64,000 bases of DNA from Candidatus Heimdallarchaeota archaeon (GTDB lineage Archaea > Asgardarchaeota > Heimdallarchaeia > Heimdallarchaeales > Kariarchaeaceae): positions 217,205-281,204 of the forward strand of contig JADCLS010000008.1 in assembly GCA_026702845.1 (NCBI GenBank), in the 5' to 3' direction. Both the position numbers and the translations under genes were made by a program. The stretch's first letter is position 1. Every line of letters starts with the position of its first letter. The notes beneath the pieces are model-generated. The model saw only the letters and a program-made list of their open reading frames with translations. It searched no databases and had not been told where the DNA came from. Shown in pieces: positions 52,298 through 61,775 of this stretch.

Positions 52298-54136
52298 GTG
52301 GTGAGAGTGCAGTCATTAGGAAATGACAAGATTGTAATTAAGTTTCCATTTAAGAATTATTTATTCTTGGAAGATGAGGAGATCCTATCATGGCCATTCT
52401 CATCAACAATTCTACTAACTGCATTTGACTTACTACGTGATGATTTCCTCATCTCAAAACTTCAAAAAACAGGTGGAACGCTACGCGAGTATCTATTTGA
52501 TCGTGGTCTCAATAAAAACGTTAAAATTCTTGCTGATACGGGGATATTTGCATTGGAGTTTCTGAAAGCACAATTACCAGTTAACATAAATTTTGATATA
52601 CCAGATAAACTTGAAAATAAAGATATTTTTGACGCATATGAGTTAATTGATCCTGATTTTCTTGTGTCACCTGATGAGATCATCCTTTTGGATGATAGCA
52701 GATCAGTTATGGATGAAAAGACCCAAATTATCAAGAGGAATCTTGAACAAACAATTGATAGATTTGATAAGAAAAAGATTTATGCTACAATACAAGGGGT
52801 GGAAACACATCACATCCAAGACATCATAAATACAATTGAGGCAAATGAAATCAAATATGCTGCACGAGGAGGATTATTACCATTAATTCGAAATAAAGCA
52901 GCATTCACCAGGATATTGAAAGAGACAGAAATGATTGCCCGAAATCATGGAATTCAATACTTACATGGCTTTGGATTACCTGGGATACCTTCAATGCAGG
53001 ATTTTTTTATCCATAATTCATACAATTCTGTAGATACTTCCACATTGTATTATTACACCTTGGATAATCAGTATCTCACCAATGATGGTCAACTAACCAA
53101 AGTGAGAAACGTGTTCTTCAAGGATTGCGATTGCATCTATTGCAATAAATTGCTAAAATTGCGAAATAGAACAAATTCGGGTGCATTTAGCCTTAATTTA
53201 TTTTCTCATAATGCAAATCAATTAATAACTCTGAATAAAAAACTTGAAAATGATCCTGAGTACTTAAAAGGTGTGAAGAGACGATATTATAAACGTAAAA
53301 TAATCAATACAGAGAAGGTAGAGGATTATACCACTCTCTTTACCATGGCAAATAACATTGATAACCACCAGAGAATACTTACCAGTAGCTCAAGTATACA
53401 TAAAAAACGAATTTCATTGATTGGAGATATTGTATATGAATCAAGTCGAATTTTAGTTATTTCTAGCTGTTCCAAAAGTAAGAAGATCCAGATTCATGAT
53501 CAACCAGATTCAGAACGATTGAATACTAGACAGAAGAGAAGAAATGAGATAGTGAGATTTCAGGATATTTTATATCCAGCAAGAGAATTGTATACAGGAT
53601 ATAATCATGCCGCAATAAAATATGGTGTTGCTAAACTCCGTGATAGAATTGGAAAAGATAAGGTTGATCATTATATATTATCTGCAGGATTTGGACTTGT
53701 GAATGAAAACCAAGCTTTACCACCCTATGATACCAGTTTTTCAGGTAGGAGTACAGAAGAAATTAGAGAAATGGGGCAACAATTGGATATACTAAATTCG
53801 ATCAGCAGGTTACCAAAGTATCAACTTGTCTATATCGCCTTGAGTAATGAATATCTCACTGCTTTAGGTGATATTTCTATTTTGAATACTCTAGGAAATG
53901 AAGTGGTGGTTTTCAATCTTGAGGATAATATTGAGTTTCCAATTATCAACTTTCAAACCAAGGAGTTTCAACTATTGGAACAAGAAGGAACAGCTTTTGA
54001 TCCACCGTTAGATTTCACACTCAAAATAACTGGAAATCTCCTCATAAACTTTGCCAAGGCAATGAATAGATCTAGACCTAGTTTTACTAAGTACTGGCAT
54101 AGTATTATAGATTGTAATTGTTGCAATAAATCCTAA
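52298..54136 (+). CDS. tRNA-guanine transglycosylase-like protein fused to a DUF6884-type domain
   Basis: 612 residues from GTG. Residues 1-330 resemble a (7-deaza)guanine transglycosylase: LADTGIFALEF with D80, IYATIQG, YLHGFGLPGIPSM, a candidate nucleophile D246 in SVDTSTLYYY, and a zinc site C277-x-C279-x2-C282 with H304. Residues 385-520 match a DUF6884-type domain: SSCSKSK, ARELYTG, YILSAGFGL, PPYDTSF. No PUA domain is visible, and the end has CNCCNKS. Archaeal TgtA inserts preQ0 into tRNA and DpdA inserts it into DNA; which this resembles more cannot be settled by eye. AT-rich like its neighbours. Confidence 0.75.
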   Translation: MVRVQSLGNDKIVIKFPFKNYLFLEDEEILSWPFSSTILLTAFDLLRDDFLISKLQKTGGTLREYLFDRGLNKNVKILADTGIFALEFLKAQLPVNINFDIPDKLENKDIFDAYELIDPDFLVSPDEIILLDDSRSVMDEKTQIIKRNLEQTIDRFDKKKIYATIQGVETHHIQDIINTIEANEIKYAARGGLLPLIRNKAAFTRILKETEMIARNHGIQYLHGFGLPGIPSMQDFFIHNSYNSVDTSTLYYYTLDNQYLTNDGQLTKVRNVFFKDCDCIYCNKLLKLRNRTNSGAFSLNLFSHNANQLITLNKKLENDPEYLKGVKRRYYKRKIINTEKVEDYTTLFTMANNIDNHQRILTSSSSIHKKRISLIGDIVYESSRILVISSCSKSKKIQIHDQPDSERLNTRQKRRNEIVRFQDILYPARELYTGYNHAAIKYGVAKLRDRIGKDKVDHYILSAGFGLVNENQALPPYDTSFSGRSTEEIREMGQQLDILNSISRLPKYQLVYIALSNEYLTALGDISILNTLGNEVVVFNLEDNIEFPIINFQTKEFQLLEQEGTAFDPPLDFTLKITGNLLINFAKAMNRSRPSFTKYWHSIIDCNCCNKS

Positions 54137-54148
54137 TAGTTTGTGTAA

Positions 54149-54982
54149 TTAGATATTCAAGGCAAGATAACCCAGTAGATCAGCTGTATTGATAACTTTT
54201 GTGATGGTATTGTTACTGATAATGGGAATGGTTTCAAGGTTATGTGTGGACATTTCTTTTCTAATATCCAGAAGTGAGAGAGAATTACTGACAAATCTGT
54301 TGAGATTGAGATTAAAATTGGATATTGGTTCTGTCTGCAGTAAACCGTCTCTGAATTTTTTACCAAAAGATGGTATCAAGGTGGTAAATAGTTTTGATGG
54401 AGTAATCATACCTAGAAATCCGCCAGTATCTCCATCATTTACAACTAAACTGGTTCTTCGCGATTGAATAAATCTATCTGATACCTGCCAGATGGTGTAA
54501 TCATTTGTTATTTGTTCCTGTTCTGTCACCAGTCGGCCTATATTATTATCATCTAAGGCAATTGTTGCATCTGGTATTTCATACCATAAATCATCGAATT
54601 CTGGAGAGATTAAATCATTAATTGTGAAAAAACCACTGATATTACCATCACTCATCACAGGAACACCGGAAACACCCATATTTTCCAGGAGTAATACTGC
54701 ATCACGGATTGTTTCATCTTGAGAAACGGTGAAAATGTCTGTATTCATTATTCTACGTATAGGAATGCTAAGGAAGTTCACTGATCCTTCTCGATATAAT
54801 GAACTAAGAATTTCCATCATAGATATAATTCCAGTTAATTCTAAGTTAGTATTAACCACAAGAATATGTTGAATCTGATGAAGCATCATTGTATCAATTG
54901 TATATCCTACATCCTTATTTTCATTAATAAATATCGCAGATTTAGATGGAAATGACCCTATTCTATTATATAATGTACTCAT
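54149..54982 (-). CDS. Four-CBS-domain protein
   Basis: 277 residues made almost entirely of CBS domains in two pairs: about 1-62 and 75-128 (TIRDAVLLLENMGVSGVPVMSDGNISGFFTINDL region), then about 145-205 and 225-275. CBS pairs bind adenosine nucleotides such as AMP, ATP or SAM and sense energy state. No effector domain is attached, so it probably regulates a partner in trans. Convergent with the transglycosylase gene. Confidence 0.88.
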   Translation of the reverse strand: MSTLYNRIGSFPSKSAIFINENKDVGYTIDTMMLHQIQHILVVNTNLELTGIISMMEILSSLYREGSVNFLSIPIRRIMNTDIFTVSQDETIRDAVLLLENMGVSGVPVMSDGNISGFFTINDLISPEFDDLWYEIPDATIALDDNNIGRLVTEQEQITNDYTIWQVSDRFIQSRRTSLVVNDGDTGGFLGMITPSKLFTTLIPSFGKKFRDGLLQTEPISNFNLNLNRFVSNSLSLLDIRKEMSTHNLETIPIISNNTITKVINTADLLGYLALNI

Positions 54983-55115
54983 GTATCACACCAATTAACT
55001 CACTCTTTATCTCAGATGAAACCTTATAATCTCTTTTCCAATAGATTATCCAATTGAGATGAAATCAAAAAAATCATATCAATGTTGAAAACTAGACTAA
55101 ACTACCATGTAATTA

Positions 55116-55943
55116 TTAATATCCTAATTTTTGCAACTTCTCCTTGGCTTTGTGATCATCAGGAAATAATTCCACAATTCGATTGAGAGCTCTTGCTGCC
55201 TGCTTTGTCTGTTTTTGTCGTAGATGAAAATTTGCAAGCTCGAACCAGTAGAATCGTAAATTATCTCCTTTTTCATGCTGAATAGCAGTTTTCAAAGCGA
55301 TCTCTGCCTCGTAGATATGTTTTGCTTTATCGTGTACCTGGAAAAGCGTATACCATAAATCTGGATTTAAGTCTTCGATATCCAGAGCCTTTAACATATA
55401 TTCCTCAGCTCGTTTGTATTCTTGAATCTCAACAGATATTCGTGCCAAATTCTGCCAAGCAGAGGATACTCTCGGATTGAGCTTCAATCCCTCTTTCAAG
55501 GCCTCAATTGCCGATTTGTATTCCTTTTGCATTCGGTAAAGGTTACTTAGTTCAAACCAAATATCACTATCCTGTTGAGTTATTTTAAGAGCTGTTTGTA
55601 ATGCAATATTTGCTCCTTCAAATCTTTCCTGAGCAATCATCAATCTTCCTAGACAGATCCAAGCCTCTGTGGAGTCAATTTTCACATTAATAGCTCGTTT
55701 AAAAGCATCTTCTGCCTCCTCATCACGAAATTCTTCAAAAAGAAGGGTTCCTAATCCAATCAATGCATTGTAATGATTTGGATCAACCTGAAGTGCATTA
55801 TTGAATGCAAATTCTGCCTCTTCATTGCGAGCTGCAGAAAATAGAAAATTACCTAATAGTACCCAAGCCATGGGATCATCTGGTCGATCAGAGACTGCCG
55901 CATATAGGCTTTTTTCTTGTTCTTGCAGATGCTCAGCACTCAT
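55116..55943 (-). CDS. TPR-repeat protein
   Basis: 275 residues from the ATG at 55943 (MSAEHLQEQEK); the longer ORF adds 16 residues that do not fit the repeats. About seven tetratricopeptide repeats run to the end, for example AWVLLGNFLFSAARNEEAEFAFNNAL and ALIGLGTLLFEEFRDEEAEDAFKRAI. It is a soluble scaffold of unknown partner. Regular TPR consensus throughout, unlike the irregular TPR protein at 24-26 kb. Confidence 0.9.
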   Translation of the reverse strand: MSAEHLQEQEKSLYAAVSDRPDDPMAWVLLGNFLFSAARNEEAEFAFNNALQVDPNHYNALIGLGTLLFEEFRDEEAEDAFKRAINVKIDSTEAWICLGRLMIAQERFEGANIALQTALKITQQDSDIWFELSNLYRMQKEYKSAIEALKEGLKLNPRVSSAWQNLARISVEIQEYKRAEEYMLKALDIEDLNPDLWYTLFQVHDKAKHIYEAEIALKTAIQHEKGDNLRFYWFELANFHLRQKQTKQAARALNRIVELFPDDHKAKEKLQKLGY

Positions 55944-56135
55944 AATGTTAATGAATGGAATTACTACTTCTATAAAAGGTGAATCAATCACGATTTAATT
56001 ATTTGGAAAAAAAAAAACAGAAATATCGGAAAAAATAATCATTTCAACTAGGTAGGTTACTGTGTCAATATCATTACAATTACATGATTCTAGGTCAATA
56101 ACTAATTAAAGCTATCAACCTCAGCTAGTGTGAAA

Positions 56136-57212
56136 ATGGTCAAAATTTCCATAGAGAATTTAAAAGTTGAATTTGGTGATTTCACAGCGTTACATGGCTT
56201 ATCTGTTGAGATACCGGAAGGAAAAATCACAACACTTCTCGGGCCATCAGGATGTGGAAAAACAACAACTCTCCGCTCAATTGCAGGATTCAATGAATCT
56301 CATGAAAAGGGAGGTATTATAAAGTTTGATGATAAAGATATTTCTCAACTTCCACCTCAGAAAAGAGATACTGGATTTGTATTTCAGAATTATGCTCTCT
56401 GGCCACATATGAGTGTCTTTGATAATATTGCATATGGATTGGTGCTCAGGGAAGTTGAAAAGGAAGAGATAAAAGAGAAGGTAACTAGAGTTGCAAGGAT
56501 GGTAAATATTGAGGATCAGCTGGAAAAGAAACCTGCAGATCTATCAGGTGGTCAACAACAGCGAGTAGCTCTGGCACGAGCTCTTGTCATAGAACCAAGT
56601 GTACTATTATGTGATGAACCATTATCAAATCTCGATGCAAAATTAAGGTTAGATATGCGTCTTGAGATCAGAAGGATTGCTAATGAACTCAATTTAACTG
56701 TTGTTTGGGTCACTCATGATCAAGCTGAAGCTCTTTCACTCTCAGATCAAATTGTAGTCATTGAGAAAGGTGAAATCATACAAATTGGAGATCCTACTAC
56801 CATTTATACCAATCCATCAACCCAGTTTGTTGCAGAATTTATGGGTGAGGGTACTGTTATCACTGCTAATGTGATGAAGGGTAATCCATTAAAGGTTAAA
56901 ACCTCATTTGATCTTGAATTGAATCTAGGTTTGGCAACTGAACTAAAAATGGGTTCAGAGGTAAAATTAGTAATAAGACCAGAAAGTATTCATTATGAGA
57001 TTGAAGATGGTGATGTAGTATTTGATGGTGAATATATCGCATCACTTTATCTCGGACATGTAACAAGATTACAACTACGAATGAGTGATGGCACTATCAT
57101 TCACTTTGACAGACCTGGTAAACCATTAACTGAAGAACAATTAAAGGTTGGCAAAGCAGGAATTAAATCCTCCGATATTTTGGTATTCCAAGATGGTAAA
57201 CGAATAAAATGA
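56136..57212 (+). CDS. ABC importer ATPase (PotA/FbpC-like)
   Basis: 358 residues from ATG 56136 (GTG 56130 is also in frame). All motifs are canonical: Walker A GPSGCGKTT, signature LSGGQQQRVALARAL, Walker B VLLCDEPLSNLDAKLR, and WVTHDQAEA. A TOBE-like domain follows (about 245-358). It belongs to iron, spermidine or thiamine-type importers. The probable partners are the binding protein and permease at 60-63.7 kb, separated from it by two secreted-protein genes on the other strand. Confidence 0.93.
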   Translation: MVKISIENLKVEFGDFTALHGLSVEIPEGKITTLLGPSGCGKTTTLRSIAGFNESHEKGGIIKFDDKDISQLPPQKRDTGFVFQNYALWPHMSVFDNIAYGLVLREVEKEEIKEKVTRVARMVNIEDQLEKKPADLSGGQQQRVALARALVIEPSVLLCDEPLSNLDAKLRLDMRLEIRRIANELNLTVVWVTHDQAEALSLSDQIVVIEKGEIIQIGDPTTIYTNPSTQFVAEFMGEGTVITANVMKGNPLKVKTSFDLELNLGLATELKMGSEVKLVIRPESIHYEIEDGDVVFDGEYIASLYLGHVTRLQLRMSDGTIIHFDRPGKPLTEEQLKVGKAGIKSSDILVFQDGKRIK

Positions 57213-57226
57213 AATTGAATTGAAAA

Positions 57227-58876
57227 TCACTTATACTTTCTTTTAATAACAAGTATGACTAATGTACTATTGAGTGCCAACAGTGTTGATACAAAATATG
57301 TAGGTGTTTCTACATTGTCACTAGTAGTGGGAGTTGTTGATGTTGTTTCTCCTCCAGTTGGAGTAAAGCTAGTGAAGTCACTCTCCAATCCTCGTCCCAA
57401 CTCATTAAAGGCAATCACCTTGTAGTAAAAGGCACGATCATTGAGCAATTCATCATCAGTAAAGGTATTGGTTGTCAGATTCGCATATAAAATAAATAAA
57501 CCACGTTCCATACCTGATTCAGTTGTACGATAGAGATAGTAGTACTGTACAGGCAACCCTCCATCATCAATTACATTCCAATTCAATGTGACAAAATGAT
57601 TACCCACCTCACCAGTGATCTCAACTCTGTCAGGAACTGTGAGTACTCCTCTTGAAGTGTTGATCATCAATCGATTGGAGAAGACACCGACATTACTACT
57701 ATTATCGGTAGCTCGAATAGTATATGTATAGATAGTATTTGCAGATACGGTACCATCGATGTATTCCAGTGTCAGGTTATCCACATCACCCAGCTTTACA
57801 CTATCTCGATACACTGAGTAATAATCCACATCATCAGCTAGATTTTTGTCCCAAGTAATAGTGTTGACACTTTCAGATACAGTTGCATTTAGGTTATTTA
57901 CTTTGAATGGTGGACGAAGATCCTGCAGATCAGGGTCTAGATTAAATGCTGCACTAAGAGGAAAATGATCAGAACCTTTTCTGTGTAGAGCACTGGTCCC
58001 AACTGTACTATTGATTAGTTTATCAGAGAAGAACTCATTAGCAAAAATGAAATCAATCCTACTGGAATACATAGCATCAACATAGGTATAACCACCATCA
58101 AAGGGGTTTAATGTACGATATACATCAAAGAAAGTATGATTTTCAGGACTGTTGCTTTCATCACCTAGAAGCATACTTACAGGGTCATCACCAAGATTAT
58201 CAGATCCAGGCAAGATAAAATCATCATCCTCGTTTGATAATGTATTGAAATCTCCTGCAAAGAGAAATGCCTCACCATCAAAAGTATCAATATAGTTTAT
58301 TGCAGCCTCCATCTCTAAAATTCTTGATGATTGACCACCATCACAACAGGTGAAATGTACTGTTATTGTATTAATCTCTTCACCATCAACAAGAACTCTT
58401 GCATGTTGCAGAGGGTGATTGTATTTATGCACAGTTCCATCATCCAGTGGGTATTCGTATATCACATCAAAGTATGTGATCTCATATCTACTAAAAATAG
58501 CCTGACCTCCTGTTGAAGATCCCTTATCATCTGACACATCAATATGATTATAGGGATCAAGTCCCAATTTTGCATATTCAGCATTGATATACGCTAGATC
58601 GGCCTGAAGATCATCATCATCTGTTGATCTCCATAATCCTGTCTCCTCTAAAAGGAGTATATCTGCATTTTCCAATACTGCAACATCTCTCCATTCATCA
58701 TAGACACCAGTTTGCAAGATATTATAGGTAGTTACTCGAAGTACAAGGGGTTCATCAGATATTACTGTTGAATAATTCTGTTGATTATTCCAGAAAACAG
58801 TATCACTTGAGGTGGCTGACTGAACATTAGAACAGCAGATAATTGCCACAAGTAATATTATTGTAACTCTTTTCAT
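57227..58876 (-). CDS. Secreted endonuclease/exonuclease/phosphatase with fibronectin III domains
   Basis: 549 residues. The signal peptide is about 1-20. An EEP-fold domain (about 45-315) carries RVTTYNILQ, the metal-binding glutamate in LLLEETGLW, AGDFNTLS, RIDFIFAN and the terminal SDHFPL. Two fibronectin type III domains follow (about 325-410 and 415-505), then a T-rich linker, a membrane helix (FVSTLLALNSTLVILVI) and KRKYK. The enzyme is thus displayed outside, tethered to the membrane. EEP enzymes cleave DNA, RNA, phospholipids or inositol phosphates; nutrient scavenging is a plausible role beside a transporter. Confidence 0.88.
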   Translation of the reverse strand: MKRVTIILLVAIICCSNVQSATSSDTVFWNNQQNYSTVISDEPLVLRVTTYNILQTGVYDEWRDVAVLENADILLLEETGLWRSTDDDDLQADLAYINAEYAKLGLDPYNHIDVSDDKGSSTGGQAIFSRYEITYFDVIYEYPLDDGTVHKYNHPLQHARVLVDGEEINTITVHFTCCDGGQSSRILEMEAAINYIDTFDGEAFLFAGDFNTLSNEDDDFILPGSDNLGDDPVSMLLGDESNSPENHTFFDVYRTLNPFDGGYTYVDAMYSSRIDFIFANEFFSDKLINSTVGTSALHRKGSDHFPLSAAFNLDPDLQDLRPPFKVNNLNATVSESVNTITWDKNLADDVDYYSVYRDSVKLGDVDNLTLEYIDGTVSANTIYTYTIRATDNSSNVGVFSNRLMINTSRGVLTVPDRVEITGEVGNHFVTLNWNVIDDGGLPVQYYYLYRTTESGMERGLFILYANLTTNTFTDDELLNDRAFYYKVIAFNELGRGLESDFTSFTPTGGETTSTTPTTSDNVETPTYFVSTLLALNSTLVILVIKRKYK

Positions 58877-58946
58877 ACTATTTAAGCAGAAATAAATTAT
58901 TTTAAAATCTTAATTAAGTTTCTCAGTTTTGTGATTTATTTTGAAT

Positions 58947-59942
58947 CTATTTTCTCTTCTTGTACACTACAGCTGTGGCCATAGCAATAACAAATGGAGC
59001 AAAAGCAACTGGGAGGAAACTTCCTTCGGTTTCTTCTGCAGGAAATAGGGAGTCACTGTCACCATCAGCTGCAAACCATGAGAGGATATTATCAACAAGG
59101 GTCTTACCATCGGTATCGATACCCTTTTCAGTTGTTTTACCATACATCTGCTTGTAATCTGACCAGATTGCCTCACCAGAAACAATTAGCCATTTTCCAT
59201 CACCTAGCTCCTCAATAGCCATCATGGGGATGTTACCAGTCTCACCAGCATAGAAATCATACTTGGTCTCAGAGAAATCACTATCAATACCGACACCTGA
59301 TTTACCTGTTTTTCGGATAACCTCGATTCCCTCTACATCAGTTGCATTGAGATCGATGATATTTCCAGAAGCATCCTCAGCAATAACTGCTGCGGGACCG
59401 TGGAAGACAGATGTGGTTACACCAGCATTGAATTTGGCATTCAGCACACCATCATCAACAGTTGTATTGGGCATAACACGATATGCAGAACCATCACTAC
59501 TTACAGGATCCTCAACACTGATAGAAGCAACTCTTAATTTAGCATCAATTTCAGCTAAGAAATCATTGGTATTATCAAAGTTAAAGTATCCTCCGTAATC
59601 ACTATCACCAGCAACCCAAACGAGTTTGGCACCATCAGCGGTAAACCAATCATTGAATTCAGTCATGTTTGCATCATCCCATGCAATATCTGGTCTTGAG
59701 ATCAAGAGTACATCAGTATCAGCTGGGATAACGAAATCATCTTCGATCATGTTCAGGGTGGATCCAGCAGCAGTGAGGTTTCCCTCTAATAGGGTAGCCT
59801 CCTCATGCTGATCAAGGAAGTCTGCATGGGTAACATCAACAGATACTACCAATCCAGAGGGGAGAGCTGCACTGCTAGTTGATGCTCCAGAAAGCAACAA
59901 AGCAAGTACGCTAATTAATAAAACAATATTTAATTTTCGCAT
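58947..59942 (-). CDS. Secreted GldG/DUF4350-like anchored protein
   Basis: 331 residues. The signal peptide (about 1-26) ends SSA. The body resembles GATase1-like domains of GldG/DUF4350 proteins: DVLLISRPDIAWDDANMTEFNDWF, then GAKLVWVAGDSDYGG, and GDGKWLIVSGEAIWSD. A C-terminal helix (FLPVAFAPFVIAMATAVVY) and KKRK anchor it, facing out. In gliding and ABC systems such domains are ligand-binding; the ligand is unknown. It is divergent from the binding-protein gene (293-base gap). Confidence 0.75.
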   Translation of the reverse strand: MRKLNIVLLISVLALLLSGASTSSAALPSGLVVSVDVTHADFLDQHEEATLLEGNLTAAGSTLNMIEDDFVIPADTDVLLISRPDIAWDDANMTEFNDWFTADGAKLVWVAGDSDYGGYFNFDNTNDFLAEIDAKLRVASISVEDPVSSDGSAYRVMPNTTVDDGVLNAKFNAGVTTSVFHGPAAVIAEDASGNIIDLNATDVEGIEVIRKTGKSGVGIDSDFSETKYDFYAGETGNIPMMAIEELGDGKWLIVSGEAIWSDYKQMYGKTTEKGIDTDGKTLVDNILSWFAADGDSDSLFPAEETEGSFLPVAFAPFVIAMATAVVYKKRK

Positions 59943-60235
59943 TTTATTTTACCTCAAAATTGAGTTATCTTGAGAATTTCTTAACGTTATAAATAATTTA
60001 TCTCATATACTCATACAAATAGTGTGTTGAAGTATTCTTTTCATATAAAAGTTAAAAACAATACAGGAAGTTCATATATATTCCGAAAAAAAAAAGCAAA
60101 AAATTGAGATTGTGTTAAAAAATCTTGTTTTAGTATGATATTTTACATCTTTGAGATCAAACGCAATGCAATACTCATACATTTTTTAATTACTATGAGA
60201 CAAAGATTAAGAATATGCCTTTCTAATCAAGATAT

Positions 60236-61768
60236 ATGAGTTCAATTCTCAAAACAGGATTTGGAAAAGTAATCATTGGAGTTGGATTAATCATCGTTAT
60301 TGCCATTGCAGCATCGATTTTCAATGGCTTGAGTAATGATCCTAATGATCCAAATGATCCCAATAACACAACCGCGGCAAATACCAATACAGGAGTTACA
60401 GATACTGCTGAGCTAACTATTTTGACACGACACGATAGTGCCATTACAAATAGTTTCAGAGAAGCATTTTTACAATCTTCATATGGTGCAGCTGCAGGAT
60501 ACTCCACTGGGGATGGTGATAAGATTAATTTCCTATCTGTCACCACCCTTCAAGGCTGGTTGCTTGCTCTAGGTAGTGAATCTCGTCAAGTGGATCTTGC
60601 ATGGGGTGGAGGTCCAACTTTATTCAATCAGATGGCTGAGGCAGGCCTTCTCACCCCAATAACTGATACAGATCTAGTTAATCTAGTCACCACGAATGTA
60701 CCTTCAAATATTGCTGGAGCTGAGATGTATCACTACACTGATAGCCAATTGGACTGGGTGGCTAATGCCATCTCCTCCTTTGGTTTCACAGTTAATGATG
60801 ATGTGTTAGATTTCTATGGTCTTGAAGCACCTACATCTTGGGAAGATTTAGCTTCACCTGATTTCTTCGTTTCCACATCTGCCCCCACCATATCCTTGGG
60901 TAATCCTCCTGACACCACCTCAAATACAAGGATTTATCAAATCATCCTTCAGAAATATGGATGGGAGAAGGGATGGGAAATGCTCAGTAGAATGGCTGGA
61001 AATGGTATGATCGCTGGAGGCTCTGTAGATACTCGATCAAAAGTAATTGATGGAGAGGTTGCAGTAGCTATGACTATCGATTTCTATGGTGTATATGCCC
61101 AAACAGAGTGTTCTGATTGTAGATATGTAATTCCAGAAGGTGGATCAATAGTTAATGGTGATCCCATTGCATTTGGTGCCAAATCAGGTAATCCAGAAGC
61201 AGCTAAGGAATTCTTCAAATTTGTTAACAGTGCGGAGGGTCAGGCAGTGTGGATACAGAATGACAGACTTCCCATTGTGGAGGCAGCATTTGACACCACA
61301 ATTGGTCAGGCAAGACCAGATGTTGAGGCATTATATCAGGAAACACTGGCCAATCAAGGTATTGAGTTCAATGAAACCTTATCTACTCTTACAGAGTTCA
61401 CCATGCAACATTATTTTGAATCAACCATAACTGATGCTCATCCTGCTTTGAAGGCTGCATGGGCAAAAGCAGTTGCAATTACTGATGAGGCTACATTCAA
61501 TTCTTCAGTAGCTGATCTATTTGAACCTCAATTAACACTGGAAGAAGCAATTGCAGGAAACCAAGCATTGGTTGATAATCCAACCACCCTGTTGAATACC
61601 AAGACAACCTGGCAGAGTACAGCTAATAGCAGATATAATGGATTCAATCCCATACCACCACTCAGTATCCAAAAATTAGCTATAGAAACGTCAATTATCA
61701 TCATAGAACATCCACAAGTATTTGAACCTATATCATTTGATACCGTTTACCCAATACGGTACGAATGA
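60236..61768 (+). CDS. ABC importer substrate-binding protein, N-terminally anchored
   Basis: 510 residues. An N-terminal membrane helix (about 11-29) is followed by a linker with three imperfect NDP repeats (SNDPNDPNDPNN) and then a type 2 binding fold (LTILTRHDSAITNSFREAFL, VDLAWGGGPTLFNQMAEAGLL, DGEVAVAMTIDFYGVYAQ, NSAEGQAVWIQND). It resembles iron(III)- or polyamine-type binding proteins. The C-terminal 100 residues are an extension. It ends seven bases before the permease start, one operon. Confidence 0.9.
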   Translation: MSSILKTGFGKVIIGVGLIIVIAIAASIFNGLSNDPNDPNDPNNTTAANTNTGVTDTAELTILTRHDSAITNSFREAFLQSSYGAAAGYSTGDGDKINFLSVTTLQGWLLALGSESRQVDLAWGGGPTLFNQMAEAGLLTPITDTDLVNLVTTNVPSNIAGAEMYHYTDSQLDWVANAISSFGFTVNDDVLDFYGLEAPTSWEDLASPDFFVSTSAPTISLGNPPDTTSNTRIYQIILQKYGWEKGWEMLSRMAGNGMIAGGSVDTRSKVIDGEVAVAMTIDFYGVYAQTECSDCRYVIPEGGSIVNGDPIAFGAKSGNPEAAKEFFKFVNSAEGQAVWIQNDRLPIVEAAFDTTIGQARPDVEALYQETLANQGIEFNETLSTLTEFTMQHYFESTITDAHPALKAAWAKAVAITDEATFNSSVADLFEPQLTLEEAIAGNQALVDNPTTLLNTKTTWQSTANSRYNGFNPIPPLSIQKLAIETSIIIIEHPQVFEPISFDTVYPIRYE

Positions 61769-61775
61769 TGATGCT

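Noticed and set aside
51170..54136. Complete DNA 7-deazaguanine modification (Dpd) system
   Set aside because: Only one TGT-like gene is present; no preQ0 synthesis or Dpd partner genes lie in the window.
56045..56060. GGTAGGTTAC resembling the fatty-acid operator
   Set aside because: Only part of one arm matches, the second arm is missing, and it lies before a transporter gene in the opposite orientation.
60334..60366. Short tandem repeat AATGATCC inside the binding-protein gene
   Set aside because: It merely encodes the NDP-rich linker after the membrane anchor; such linkers are common.
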